From contig DDSG01000034.1 of assembly GCA_002343325.1 (NCBI GenBank), forward strand, positions 1 through 26,114: 26,114 nt of DNA, given 5' to 3'. This document shows, in pieces, positions 1 through 7,893 of the stretch. Each line of letters begins with the position of its first letter. Within the stretch, counting starts at the first letter, position 1. The position numbers and the translations under genes are program-made. The notes beneath the pieces were generated by a model. That model worked only from the letters and a program-made list of their open reading frames with translations, was not told where the DNA came from and searched no databases. The stretch is from Phycisphaerales bacterium UBA2396 (GTDB taxonomy: Bacteria; Planctomycetota; Phycisphaerae; Phycisphaerales; UBA1924).

Positions 1-67
1 CGCGATCCGTCGTCGTCGGTCGCGCTGATTCGGCGTGTTTCAGACCAAGTCAGTCAGGAGTATTGCC

Positions 68-310
68 ATGATGCATCGTTCGGCGTTGATGTTGATGTTC
101 TCGGGCGTGATGGGGATGGGCGTGGCGTCGTGGGCACGGCAGCCGGACCTGTTGACCCCACCGGACCACACGAAGCCGAAGGTCTTCGGGTGGAACGAGG
201 TGCCGGGGGCATTCACCCCGCACGAGCGGCTGGGGCGGATGATGCATATCGACGTGGTGGGCCTGGTCCTCGTTCAGCGCCGGTGGGTGGCGAAGTGCAG
301 TTCGAGGTAG
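68..310 (+). CDS. Small secreted hypothetical protein (80 aa)
   Basis: I do not recognise this 80-residue protein. It starts at ATG 68, preceded by a good Shine-Dalgarno sequence (AGGAG at 56-60, seven bases before the start); a second ATG follows at once at 71. Residues 1-23 look like a Sec signal peptide: a short basic start (MMHR), a Met/Leu/Val/Gly hydrophobic core and a cleavable end at SWA. The mature part is short and polar, with a proline-rich beginning (QPDLLTPPDHTKP). The 3' end runs 37 bases into the convergent TSCPD gene, so the last dozen or so residues are encoded antisense to that gene and may be under little selection. It could instead be a decayed gene remnant. The start signals are real; the function is unknown. 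Confidence 0.55.
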   Translation: MMHRSALMLMFSGVMGMGVASWARQPDLLTPPDHTKPKVFGWNEVPGAFTPHERLGRMMHIDVVGLVLVQRRWVAKCSSR

Positions 311-750
311 CGGGCGAGGTAATCGACGATCGAGCTGGCGTCTGGGATCTCGGGGTTGCTGGTCATGCCCATCGGCTCGAAGCGCATGCCCTTGAACCGC
401 TTGACGGCTTCCTCGACCGACAGCCCGTGCTGGATCGCCAGGGAGAAGGCGCGGCAGAAGGCCTGGCACATCCCGCTCATGGTTGAGCCTTCCTTGGACA
501 TTTTCAGGAAGATCTCGCCCGGGCGGCCGTCGGGGTAGAGCCCGATGGTGAGGTAGCCCTCGTGGCTGCCCACGCTGAACTTGTGGGTGACGGATTCGCG
601 AGTGACGGGCAGGGCGTGGCGAGCGCTGAGCATGGGGTCGTGAACCTCCGCGGGCGGGTGCGACAAGCCCGGGACATCGAGCCCGTGGGAGGCGTGGGTG
701 AGGTCGTGTGAGGTCGAGGGGGAGGGATGGTTGGGATGGGCTTCGCTCAC
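274..750 (-). CDS. NrdJb-like / TSCPD-domain protein (C-terminal part of B12-dependent ribonucleotide reductase)
   Basis: This 158-residue protein matches the region after the catalytic barrel of adenosylcobalamin-dependent class II ribonucleotide reductase (NrdJ). The conserved block spans about residues 51-153 and includes SHEGYLTIGLYPDGRPGEIF, then MSKEGSTMSG, RFEPMGMTSNPEI and a final SSIVDYLARYLELHF. Residues 1-45 are a His/Ser/Pro-rich tail without recognisable homology. The catalytic barrel and the C-terminal redox CxxC tail are absent. Stand-alone copies exist where NrdJ is split (NrdJa/NrdJb), and as separate proteins in planctomycetes; the partner would be elsewhere in the genome. 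The GTG start at 750 has no Shine-Dalgarno sequence but has a TACATT box five bases upstream, which supports this start and suggests a leaderless mRNA. It follows the pilus genes on the same strand after 121 bases and probably has its own promoter. Confidence 0.85.
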   Translation of the reverse strand: MSEAHPNHPSPSTSHDLTHASHGLDVPGLSHPPAEVHDPMLSARHALPVTRESVTHKFSVGSHEGYLTIGLYPDGRPGEIFLKMSKEGSTMSGMCQAFCRAFSLAIQHGLSVEEAVKRFKGMRFEPMGMTSNPEIPDASSIVDYLARYLELHFATHRR

Positions 751-755
751 GCCCG

Positions 756-761
756 AATGTA
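756..761 (-). promoter_or_regulatory. Putative -10 box (TACATT) of the TSCPD gene, leaderless layout
   Basis: On the minus strand TACATT is followed by CGGGC and then the GTG start at 750. With the usual six to seven bases from -10 box to transcription start, the mRNA would begin at or next to the start codon. No convincing -35 box is seen. A dyad with CGCCCG and CGGGCG arms (plus-strand 769-788) sits immediately upstream and could be an operator or the end of the pilus transcript. The same spacing recurs before obg and before the gene at 22338. Confidence 0.5.
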
Positions 762-871
762 GACCGCCCGCCCGGGCTCGTCCGGGCGGAGTGGTATCGG
801 ACGGTTCGAAGACGGCTCCACAGAAAATCCCGGGGTGGGTCGTGGGGGGGCGCTGGCGAGGGCGGCGGGGC

Positions 872-1513
872 CTACTCGACCTCCTCGAGGCGCCTCGGCG
901 ACACGCTGCTCACGAACCGGATCGTCGGGCTCTGCAGGGTCGTGTACACGGTCGCCTGGTCGGTGTCGTCGGGGCGGACGGTCATGTCGACCGTCGCCCG
1001 GCGGAGGCGCGGGCCCACGTCGTACTCCAGCAGAAAGGTCAGCTCGCGGAGGTTGCGGATCAGCGGGCGCTCCTGCCGACCGGTCAGGCTTTCGCCGTCG
1101 TAGTCCTCCTGCACGAACCACAGCTCGTACAGGGGCGCGCCGCCGACCTGCCGGCCCGAATCCCGGCGTTCGAGGCGGATGATTCGGGTCAGGTCGGGCT
1201 CGGTGGGGGGGACATACCCGTGGAACTCGATGTAGGTCGAGGTGACGGGGTTCTGCGCGTTGTCGAGCGGGTCGATCGGGTAAGGGGCGAACTCAGATCC
1301 CGTGCGGATCATCGTCAGCACGCGGTGCATGGTGATGCGCGAGACCACGTGCGTCGAAGCGCCGTCGGTGGTGTGCTTGTAGCTCTTGAACGAGGCATCC
1401 AAGGCGGCGAGCGCCGCCGTCAGGAGCGTCGACGTGATCGTGAGCGCCACGAGCATCTCGATCAGGCTGAAGCCGCGTGATCGGCGAGGGGAGATGGTGG
1501 ATGCGGTGTTCAT
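872..1513 (-). CDS. PilW/GspJ-like minor prepilin
   Basis: This is a 213-residue type IV pilin-like protein. The prepilin peptidase site lies in RRSRG|FSLIEMLVAL, around residues 14-15, with the conserved Glu at mature position 5. It is followed by a hydrophobic helix to about residue 36 that would pack in the filament core. The rest is a globular periplasmic domain without a recognised signature. The length and last position in the cluster fit a minor pilin or pseudopilin of the PilW/GspJ kind, which join tip complexes that prime assembly. The ATG at 1513 overlaps the stop of the PilX-like gene (ATGA), so translation is probably coupled. Membership of the prepilin class is certain; the subclass is inferred. 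Confidence 0.85.
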   Translation of the reverse strand: MNTASTISPRRSRGFSLIEMLVALTITSTLLTAALAALDASFKSYKHTTDGASTHVVSRITMHRVLTMIRTGSEFAPYPIDPLDNAQNPVTSTYIEFHGYVPPTEPDLTRIIRLERRDSGRQVGGAPLYELWFVQEDYDGESLTGRQERPLIRNLRELTFLLEYDVGPRLRRATVDMTVRPDDTDQATVYTTLQSPTIRFVSSVSPRRLEEVE

Positions 1514-4395
1514 GGGCGACCCTCGCGGTAGGTGGTGCTCCGGCGGGAGAACTGGAGGGGCAGCGGGACGCCGTCGGGCAGGGACATGGTGGGATCAAAT
1601 CGCAGGTCGATGCGCCCGTAGCCATGGAAGGGGACTGCGACCGCGCCGGCCTGCGGGGGGCTGGCGCTGGGGGGCAGGTCGGCGAGCCCGTCGCCGTTGG
1701 TGTCCCATCCGACGATCTTGGTCCCGTTGTACGTGGGGAGGGTGCTGGGGTCGAGGCTCTCGTTGTCGCCGTCGGCGGGCCCGAAGTAGCCGAGGGTGGT
1801 GTTGAAGCCGGCGGGGTTGCCGACGGGGTTGCCCAGAGCGTCGATCATCGGGGCCTGGCCGGGCGTTGGGGTGAAGGTGAGCAGGAGCGCGCCGTTGATG
1901 GAGGTGTTGCCGCGGGCATCGAGCACGCCGGCGACGATGGCGCCCTGGAGGCGGACGTTCTGGGTGGGTGGGCTGTTGAAGGAGCCGATGTCCACCGAGT
2001 AGTTGGGGAGCATCATCGAGCTCTTGCGGATCTCGGTGAGTTCCTCGGCCGACGGATTGAGCGAGGTGTCGTCCGGGCGTTCGGGGTGGACGGTGGAGAA
2101 GCGCGTGCCGCCGGTGAACTGGATCTTGTTGCGGGCCTGGGTGTAGATGCCGGGGTTGTCGGAGACGATCGACCCGACAAAGAGGCAGTCGTGGAAGCGG
2201 AGGTTGTTGGAGTGGAGCTTGGTGTCCGTCACTCGCTTGCCGTCGATGATGAGCGGGTTGGGCAGGAGGTTGAACCCCTGCGTGACGGCGGCCTGGGCGG
2301 CGGTGAGGTCGGCCTTGTCCAGGGGGCTCAGCGCCATCAGGATCAACTGCTCAGGCGGGCGGGCCGTGCTCGGCAGCGAGGCGGGGTACGAGGTCTCGCC
2401 CGCATCGTCGCCGTAGACGTACCGGCGGGGCGACCATTCGGGCTTCCCGTCGGCGGCGAGCTGCATCTTGCCGTACTCGCTCCAGAGGACGTGGCTGTTG
2501 CCCGAGGTGGTCTGCACGTACGTCACGCCGACAAAGGTGCAGTTCCTGAACAACGCGTTGGACCCGACGGGGATCACGACGTTCTTGAAGACCATGTTCT
2601 CGTAGACAGGGCGGTAGTACCAGTCGGAGAAGTTCGGGCTGTTGAAGGGCATTTTCTCGAAGTACGCGGTGAGCCAGTTGTCCGGCCGGCCGTCGTTGTT
2701 AGCGTCCGGGTCGAGGCGGAAGAACCGGGGCTGCGTCGAGCCTTCTGGCTTGGATTCGACGTACGTCGCGAGCTGCGCCGTCGAGACGCCGAGCTGGCTG
2801 GCAACCTGCTGCGCGAAGGACTGCCCGCTGGCCAGGGCGGCGAGCGTGGATCGGGCGGTGTCGAAGCCCGAGGCGGGCAGCGGTGGGAGCTGGCTGTCGC
2901 TGGCGCCGTAGAGCGTGGCGGAGCGCACGCCGCCCGGTCGGATCGCGCCGGCGAGCTTGTCGCGCCAGCCGCCGCCCTGGGCCGCCGCCCAGGCCTGCTG
3001 GGTGGTGCGGAAGATCAGCCGTCCGGCGATCTTGGCGTACTGGTCCTTGTAGTCGATCACGCCGTCGCGGTAGCCGAGCACCTGGTCGCGATTGACCCCG
3101 GTGGTGACGTCGGCGTCGAGGAACGACTCGCCGGTGTCCCAGCGGCCGTTGTTGTTGGTGTCGACATACCCGTACACGCCGTTCTTGTTGCGGTCCGGGC
3201 GTGAGGAATCGATTAGCAGCGCGAGGTCCTCGTCGAGCACGAACTCCTCGGTCAGCGAGGAGCTCGGGGTGCCCGAGGTCAGCGCGCCCGACAGAGCGAC
3301 CTTGCCGTCGCGATTGACGTCGAAATGCCGGATGAAGATGTCAAAGTCGTCGACGTAGCCGTCGCGAGTGACGTCGTCGAAGGCGTTGTCGGGCTGCCCG
3401 TCGCCGTCGTAGTCCGTCACGCCGCTGGGAATGCCCGAGCGTTCGGTGGGATGTCCGACGCGAAGGCGGTTGTCGCCGTCCACGTCGTGCTGCCTGATGG
3501 CCGCGAAGAAGGCGTTGAGTTTCTGATCGAGGACGGGGTGCAGTCCGAGGAAGTCCGACCGCAGGATCGCCGGGTCGCCGTTGGTGTTCGAGACGCTGTT
3601 GAACCGGGCGCCCAGATCCCCCGAGACCATGACGTTCTTGCCGATCATGATCTTGGTGGGGGAGATGATCGCCTGGTTGACGCGCTTGATCATGCGGAAG
3701 TCCTGCATGATCGTCCGCTGCAGGGGTTCGCCGTTACGCGTGTATCCGTAGTCGTAGCCGGTCACGATCACGCGGACGTCGGTGCCGTTGGCAAGCGGGG
3801 CGTACGTGATCTGGAAGCAGGCGGGCGACGCCGACCCGCTTTCGAGCGAGACGGCGGGCGTGTAGAGCCATCCGTTCGCCGCGTAGTCATCCAGCGAGAC
3901 ACCCGCCATCGCGTTGCCGATCACCGGGGTCGAGATACCAACGGCCGTCACCACGTTCTGGTCGGCGGCGTGCTGGTTCGCCAGCGCCTGGGCGATGTTG
4001 AAGGGCTGCGACCCCTCCGAGAACCCCGAGGGCGGCGGCAGCACCGTCACCGTCCCGAACGCCGAGATGTTCCCGTTCCACGCCGCCGCGCCGCTCGTCG
4101 CATCGATCGTGCTCCGCGAGACGACGAACCGCCCCGCCGCCTCGGAAAGCCTCGCGGTGGCGACCTCCATCCCCGTCTCGGCGGCCGAGAGTGCCCGCAT
4201 CACGTGCACGTGGGTCGACGCGGTCCGGATGTTGCCCTTGCTCGCGATCGCCATGGCGGCGGCGAGCGATCCGAACAGGATCAGGAACATCATCGACACC
4301 ACCGCCACGACGCCGCGACGGGAGACGGGCTTGCCCGCGACCGCCTTCAACGCGCCCGCCTTGCCCGACTTCGACTTGGTCCAGTTCAGACTCAC
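1510..4395 (-). CDS. Large PilX-like pilus-associated protein with calcium-loop motifs and beta-helix-like C-terminal part
   Basis: The start is taken as GTG 4395 because a strong GGAGGAG lies five bases upstream (4401-4407); the frame is open to 4419. The protein has 961 residues. Residues 26-52 are RRG plus a hydrophobic helix followed by RALSAAETGMEVATARL, the pattern of the PilX N-terminal domain. The fifth residue after the possible cleavage glycine is Val, not Glu. Residues 304-423 carry six EF-hand-like Asp/Asn loops (DVDGDN, DYDGDG, DVTRDG, DVNRDG, DRNKNG, DTNNNG). Two more lie near 562-574 (PDANNDG) and 898-903 (DTNGDG). Residues 602-624, 731-764 and 813-842 have repeated short-strand patterns such as FRNCTFVG and RFHDCLFVG, suggesting a right-handed beta-helix. 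PilX proteins are minor pilins; at about 160-200 residues typical ones are far smaller. Its placement between prepilins supports a tip or surface adhesin role (inference). Confidence 0.8.
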   Translation of the reverse strand: MSLNWTKSKSGKAGALKAVAGKPVSRRGVVAVVSMMFLILFGSLAAAMAIASKGNIRTASTHVHVMRALSAAETGMEVATARLSEAAGRFVVSRSTIDATSGAAAWNGNISAFGTVTVLPPPSGFSEGSQPFNIAQALANQHAADQNVVTAVGISTPVIGNAMAGVSLDDYAANGWLYTPAVSLESGSASPACFQITYAPLANGTDVRVIVTGYDYGYTRNGEPLQRTIMQDFRMIKRVNQAIISPTKIMIGKNVMVSGDLGARFNSVSNTNGDPAILRSDFLGLHPVLDQKLNAFFAAIRQHDVDGDNRLRVGHPTERSGIPSGVTDYDGDGQPDNAFDDVTRDGYVDDFDIFIRHFDVNRDGKVALSGALTSGTPSSSLTEEFVLDEDLALLIDSSRPDRNKNGVYGYVDTNNNGRWDTGESFLDADVTTGVNRDQVLGYRDGVIDYKDQYAKIAGRLIFRTTQQAWAAAQGGGWRDKLAGAIRPGGVRSATLYGASDSQLPPLPASGFDTARSTLAALASGQSFAQQVASQLGVSTAQLATYVESKPEGSTQPRFFRLDPDANNDGRPDNWLTAYFEKMPFNSPNFSDWYYRPVYENMVFKNVVIPVGSNALFRNCTFVGVTYVQTTSGNSHVLWSEYGKMQLAADGKPEWSPRRYVYGDDAGETSYPASLPSTARPPEQLILMALSPLDKADLTAAQAAVTQGFNLLPNPLIIDGKRVTDTKLHSNNLRFHDCLFVGSIVSDNPGIYTQARNKIQFTGGTRFSTVHPERPDDTSLNPSAEELTEIRKSSMMLPNYSVDIGSFNSPPTQNVRLQGAIVAGVLDARGNTSINGALLLTFTPTPGQAPMIDALGNPVGNPAGFNTTLGYFGPADGDNESLDPSTLPTYNGTKIVGWDTNGDGLADLPPSASPPQAGAVAVPFHGYGRIDLRFDPTMSLPDGVPLPLQFSRRSTTYREGRP

Positions 4396-4457
4396 GTTCG
4401 CTCCTCCCGCCCACGCCACCGATCACACCGCCGGCCGACTCGTGCCGCCCCATCTCG

Positions 4458-5162
4458 TCAGGGCGGAACGATCCAGACCGTCCGCGAGATCTCGGTCGGC
4501 TCGGCGTCCAGCGGGCCCTGATACCGCACGATCACCGTCACCCGAAGCGGAAACTGATCAACGGATCGACCCGCGAAGTTGCCCGACGGCGCCTCGAAGT
4601 ACGCGTTCCCCCGCACCGTTCCGAAGTTCAGCGGGTCCACCTTCTCGACGTGAACCGTCTGCGTCCAGCCGTCCAGCGACTCAGGCGTGCCGTCCTGCCG
4701 CTGGATCTCCACGCCGTCGATCGTGATCGCCGGCACGACCTCTCCGAACGCGTTGATCGGCCCCTGGAACGTCCCACCAGCGCCAAACACCACGCCGTCA
4801 AGATCGTCGATATCGTCGATATCCACCGCGCCGGCTTCGCCGTCCTCCATGCCCCAGCCGAACAGCGTCGTGCCGTTCTCGCCGCCCAAGTAAAGCCCCG
4901 TGACCGGGTCGTGCCTCGGCAGCCCTCGCACGTACTCGCGGATCTCGTTGGCCAGGTACGAGCCCGTGGCGGCCTGGCTCGACCAGTTGTTGTTCTGCAT
5001 GAACGACTTCTGGGCTTCGACAAACGCCAGCACGCCCACCCCGATGATCACCAGCGCCATGCTCGTCTCGAGCAGCGTGAATCCCCGGGCACGAGCACGC
5101 CCCGCGGCGTTGGCCAGCGGGGCAGGGGTAGGCGTCCGGCTGTGGATGGTCGGCTTGATCAC
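4458..5162 (-). CDS. PilV/GspI-like minor prepilin
   Basis: This is a 234-residue prepilin with an unusually long leader. The cleavage site is RARARG|FTLLETSMAL, near residues 27-28, with Glu at mature position 5, then a hydrophobic helix to about residue 47. The periplasmic domain contains an acidic stretch DIDDIDDLDG around residues 114-123 that could bind a cation. FTLLETSMALVIIGVG resembles PilV/GspI pseudopilins, which sit in the tip-priming complex. The GTG start at 5162 is supported by GGAGGTG four bases upstream. It lies 64 bases after pilC and 62 bases before the PilX-like gene, so all are likely in one transcript. The prepilin class is sure; the PilV assignment is tentative. Confidence 0.85.
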   Translation of the reverse strand: MIKPTIHSRTPTPAPLANAAGRARARGFTLLETSMALVIIGVGVLAFVEAQKSFMQNNNWSSQAATGSYLANEIREYVRGLPRHDPVTGLYLGGENGTTLFGWGMEDGEAGAVDIDDIDDLDGVVFGAGGTFQGPINAFGEVVPAITIDGVEIQRQDGTPESLDGWTQTVHVEKVDPLNFGTVRGNAYFEAPSGNFAGRSVDQFPLRVTVIVRYQGPLDAEPTEISRTVWIVPP

Positions 5163-5226
5163 GGTTCACCTCCGCGAGGGTCCCAGAACGTCGTCCGAGA
5201 TCCCCGCCTCTCAGGTAAACCATCGG

Positions 5227-6453
5227 TTACTTCACGATCTGGCTCATCTTGAAGATCGGGAGGATGATCGCCATCGCGATAAAGCCGACGACTGTGCCCA
5301 TCATGAGGATCATGATGGGCTCGATCATTCCGGTAACCGCCTTGATCGCGTCCTTGAGCTGGCGGGCGTAATAACTCGAAATCTCGTCCAGCACCTCGCC
5401 CAGCTTGCCCGATTCCTCGCCCGCCGAGATCATCTGTGTGACGGCCTTGGGCAAGAGCGAGTCCTTCGCCAGCGCCGCCGTGATCTTCTTGCCGCTCTTG
5501 ACGTTTGTATAGACCCGCTTCCACATCCCCTTGAACAACTGGTTCCCGGAGATGTCCCCCGTGATCGCCAGCGTGTCCAGCAGCGGCACGCCCGCATTGA
5601 CCAGCTGCCCCATCGTCTGCAGACTCCGTGAGATGTACAGCGCCCGGAACATCGCCCGCACGATCGGAATCCGCAGCTTCAGCGTGTCCACCCAGAACGC
5701 GCCCACCTCCGTCCGAGTGAAGGCGTACCCGCCGCCCACAATCGCCACCAACCCGCCAACCAAGTAAGGCCAGTACGCCACCATCCCCTTCGACACGTTC
5801 ATCAGGAACGTCGTCGCCCAGGGGAGCACGTCCTCCTTGCCCTCGAACACCTGATAGAACTTGGGCAGCACGAACGTGAGCAGGAAGACCGTCACCGCGA
5901 TCGCCAGCGTGCCGATCACGCTCGGGTAGATCGCGGCGCCGATCACCATCTTGCGGGTCTCGATCTGCTGGCCGATGTAAGCCGCGATTCGGTCGAGCAT
6001 CTTGCTGAACGAGCCCGACATTTCCGACGCACGGACCATGTTCACATACAGCGGCCCGAACAGCTTGGGATGGCGCAGCAGCGCCTCCGAGAACTGCTTG
6101 CCGCCCTCGACGTCCGTGCGCAACTGCGTGATGACCTTCTTGAACTTCACGTGCGTCGTCTGCTCTGCGATGCCCTCGAGCGCCGTGCGCAGGTTGATGC
6201 CCGCGCGGATCATGACCGCGAGCTGGGTCGTAAAGTCCAGCACGTGCTTCTGTGTCGGGTTCCCCCCGTTGAGGTCCTTGAGCTTCTGCAAGAGCCCGGC
6301 TCCGGACGCCGCCGCTCCGACGGTGGACACGCTCATCACGTGCATGCCCTGATTGCGGAGCACCGCCGCCGCGCTCGTCGCCGAATCGGCGCCGAGCACC
6401 CCGACCTGCACCTGCCCTTGGGCGTTGCGAACCTGGTATCGATAGTTGGGCAT
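5227..6453 (-). CDS. pilC: Type IV pilus / type II secretion inner-membrane platform protein PilC/GspF
   Basis: This is a 408-residue GspF/PilC protein, the usual family length. The N-terminal piece MPNYRYQVRNAQGQVQVG is the typical start. Two homologous T2SSF domains follow, at about residues 70-195 and 270-395. Each contains an R/NAG-x-x-L-x-x-AL motif (MIRAGINLRTAL and VNAGVPLLDTL) and an AGEESGKL-type motif (ASEMSGSF and AGEESGKLGEVL). Hydrophobic membrane segments are seen near 165-190, 215-240 and 370-400. The protein anchors the assembly and retraction ATPases to the inner membrane. It follows pilT by 48 bases. The ATG at 6453 has only a weak ribosome-binding sequence. No pilB/gspE, pilA, secretin or prepilin peptidase is present, so those parts are encoded elsewhere. 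Confidence 0.95.
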   Translation of the reverse strand: MPNYRYQVRNAQGQVQVGVLGADSATSAAAVLRNQGMHVMSVSTVGAAASGAGLLQKLKDLNGGNPTQKHVLDFTTQLAVMIRAGINLRTALEGIAEQTTHVKFKKVITQLRTDVEGGKQFSEALLRHPKLFGPLYVNMVRASEMSGSFSKMLDRIAAYIGQQIETRKMVIGAAIYPSVIGTLAIAVTVFLLTFVLPKFYQVFEGKEDVLPWATTFLMNVSKGMVAYWPYLVGGLVAIVGGGYAFTRTEVGAFWVDTLKLRIPIVRAMFRALYISRSLQTMGQLVNAGVPLLDTLAITGDISGNQLFKGMWKRVYTNVKSGKKITAALAKDSLLPKAVTQMISAGEESGKLGEVLDEISSYYARQLKDAIKAVTGMIEPIMILMMGTVVGFIAMAIILPIFKMSQIVK

Positions 6454-6501
6454 CGTGTCGTCCGTCCGAAGGGTCTGTCACCGCAAGATCGGTCCGCCGC
6501 C

Positions 6502-7560
6502 TTACGCCGCGAGCTGACGCTCCAGCTTGTCCGGATACGCCGCCTGCGCGATCGCGTCCTCGCGGCTGATCAGGCCGTTGAAATACAACTCCGCGATCGA
6601 ACTGTCCAGACTGCTCATCCCGATCGCCCGGCTCGTCTCGATCACGTTGGGGATCTCGAACGTTCGCGCCTCGCGGATGAGGTTCCGGACCGCCGGCGTG
6701 CACAGCAGCGTTTCCACCGCCGGCACCATCCCCGGGCGGTCGATCCGCCGGAACAGCGTCTGGCTCACCACCGCCTGCAGCGTGTTGCTCAGCATCGAAC
6801 GGATCTGGTTCTGCTGCCCGCCGGGATACATGTCGATGATGCGTTCCACCGTCTGCGACGCGTTCACCGTGTGGAGGGTGCTCAGCACCAGGTGCCCCGT
6901 CTCGGCCGCGCTGATCGCCAGCGCCGTCGTCTCAAGGTCTCGCATTTCGCCCACCAGGATGATGTCGGGATCCTGACGAAGCGCGTGCTTGAGGCCGCTC
7001 GCGAAGCTCGGCATGTCCTGCCCCAGCTCACGCTGCTCGATCACGCACTTGTCGCTCGTAAACACATACTCGACCGGATCCTCGAGCGTGATGATGTGCT
7101 TGCTGTACCGCTGGTTCATCGCCTGGATCATCGCCGCCAGCGTCGTGCTCTTGCCCGAGCCCGTGTCACCCGTGACCAGCACCAGCCCGCGGGGCAGGTA
7201 CGTCAGACGCGCGATCACCTCCGGCAGACTCAGGTTCGCCAAGGGCGGCACCTTCGTCTTGATCATGCGCATCGCCAGACCAACCGAACACTTCTGCATG
7301 TGCGCATTGACGCGGTAGCGGGCGATCCCCTCCGCCGCGTACGAGAAGTCCGAGTCCTTCTGCTTCTCGAACGTCGCGAGTGACTCCGGCGAGCACATCT
7401 GCTCGAGGAACTTCCGCGCGTTCTCCTTCGAGATGATCCCAAAGTCCGGCAGCGGCGTCATCACCTGGTGAATCCGGCAGACCACGGGCTGACCCGCGAT
7501 CAGGTGAACGTCCGACGCGTCCAACTCGTACGCCTTGCGAAGAATCGAATGCAGGTCCAC
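6502..7560 (-). CDS. pilT: Type IV pilus twitching motility ATPase PilT
   Basis: This hexameric AAA-like ATPase powers pilus retraction. From GTG 7560 it has 352 residues, the normal PilT length. This start is chosen over the longer open frame because it begins MDLHSILRKAYELDASDVHL, like other PilT proteins, and has GGGAG seven bases upstream. Visible motifs are Walker A GDTGSGKST (131-139), the Asp box ITLEDPVEYV (157-166), Walker B DIILVGEMRD (199-208) with its Glu, and the His box GHLVLSTLHT (222-231). The C-terminal GMSSLDSSIAELYFNGLI resembles the PilT C-terminal region. It is the first gene of the minus-strand pilus cluster. Because pilB is absent here, an assembly ATPase role was considered, but the length and the lack of a GspE N-terminal domain favour PilT. 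Confidence 0.95.
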   Translation of the reverse strand: MDLHSILRKAYELDASDVHLIAGQPVVCRIHQVMTPLPDFGIISKENARKFLEQMCSPESLATFEKQKDSDFSYAAEGIARYRVNAHMQKCSVGLAMRMIKTKVPPLANLSLPEVIARLTYLPRGLVLVTGDTGSGKSTTLAAMIQAMNQRYSKHIITLEDPVEYVFTSDKCVIEQRELGQDMPSFASGLKHALRQDPDIILVGEMRDLETTALAISAAETGHLVLSTLHTVNASQTVERIIDMYPGGQQNQIRSMLSNTLQAVVSQTLFRRIDRPGMVPAVETLLCTPAVRNLIREARTFEIPNVIETSRAIGMSSLDSSIAELYFNGLISREDAIAQAAYPDKLERQLAA

Positions 7561-7772
7561 GCGGCAACTCCCTGTGCCCCTCGGCACGCTCTCTCCTCGA
7601 TCAATCGGACCTTCTCGCCATCCGGTTCAGCCCAGCCCCCCCTTCCCACCCAAACGCCTCGCCCCACAACCCCCCCAGTCACACCTTTCGCCGCCCCTGC
7701 TGATCCCGGCACCCAAGAAAGGGGGTCGTGGCCCGCACGCCGCCAAACCCGATCGTGGGTGGGGGGGTCGCC

Positions 7773-7778
7773 TACAGT
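7773..7778 (+). promoter_or_regulatory. Putative -10 box (TACAGT) for rpsA
   Basis: TACAGT, preceded by C, fits a TAnnnT box seen before several other genes in the window. No -35 consensus is visible. Transcription starting about seven bases later would give a leader of about 175 bases before rpsA. Confidence 0.35.
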
Positions 7779-7809
7779 TGCCTATCGGTGGGTTGGCCGA
7801 TTCCGTGGT

Positions 7810-7893
7810 TCTCGCACGATGCGAGACGGACAGCATGTGCACCGCAACCGCCCCTCCGGGGCAAGCCCTCCGCGCCACGCTCGGCACGGAGGG
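7810..7893 (+). promoter_or_regulatory. Three consecutive hairpins in the rpsA leader
   Basis: Three inverted repeats stand in a row. The first is TCTCGCA-CGA-TGCGAGA (7810-7826; 7-base-pair stem, 3-base loop). The second is GCCCC-TCC-GGGGC (7850-7862). The third has CCCTCCG and CGGAGGG arms around a 14-base loop (7866-7893). A further GTCGGG/CCCGAC pairing (7893-7898 with 7921-7926) is possible. E. coli S1 represses its own translation through a structured leader, so an analogous autogenous control element is plausible; that it acts this way here is inference. Confidence 0.45.

Noticed and set aside
1477..3204. 575-codon plus-strand open frame opposite the PilX-like gene
   Set aside because: It overlaps a gene with a clear start signal, membrane segment and motifs; its own translation is low complexity.
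7561..7587. Longer pilT start at 7587
   Set aside because: The GTG at 7560 has a ribosome-binding sequence and gives the normal PilT N-terminus.
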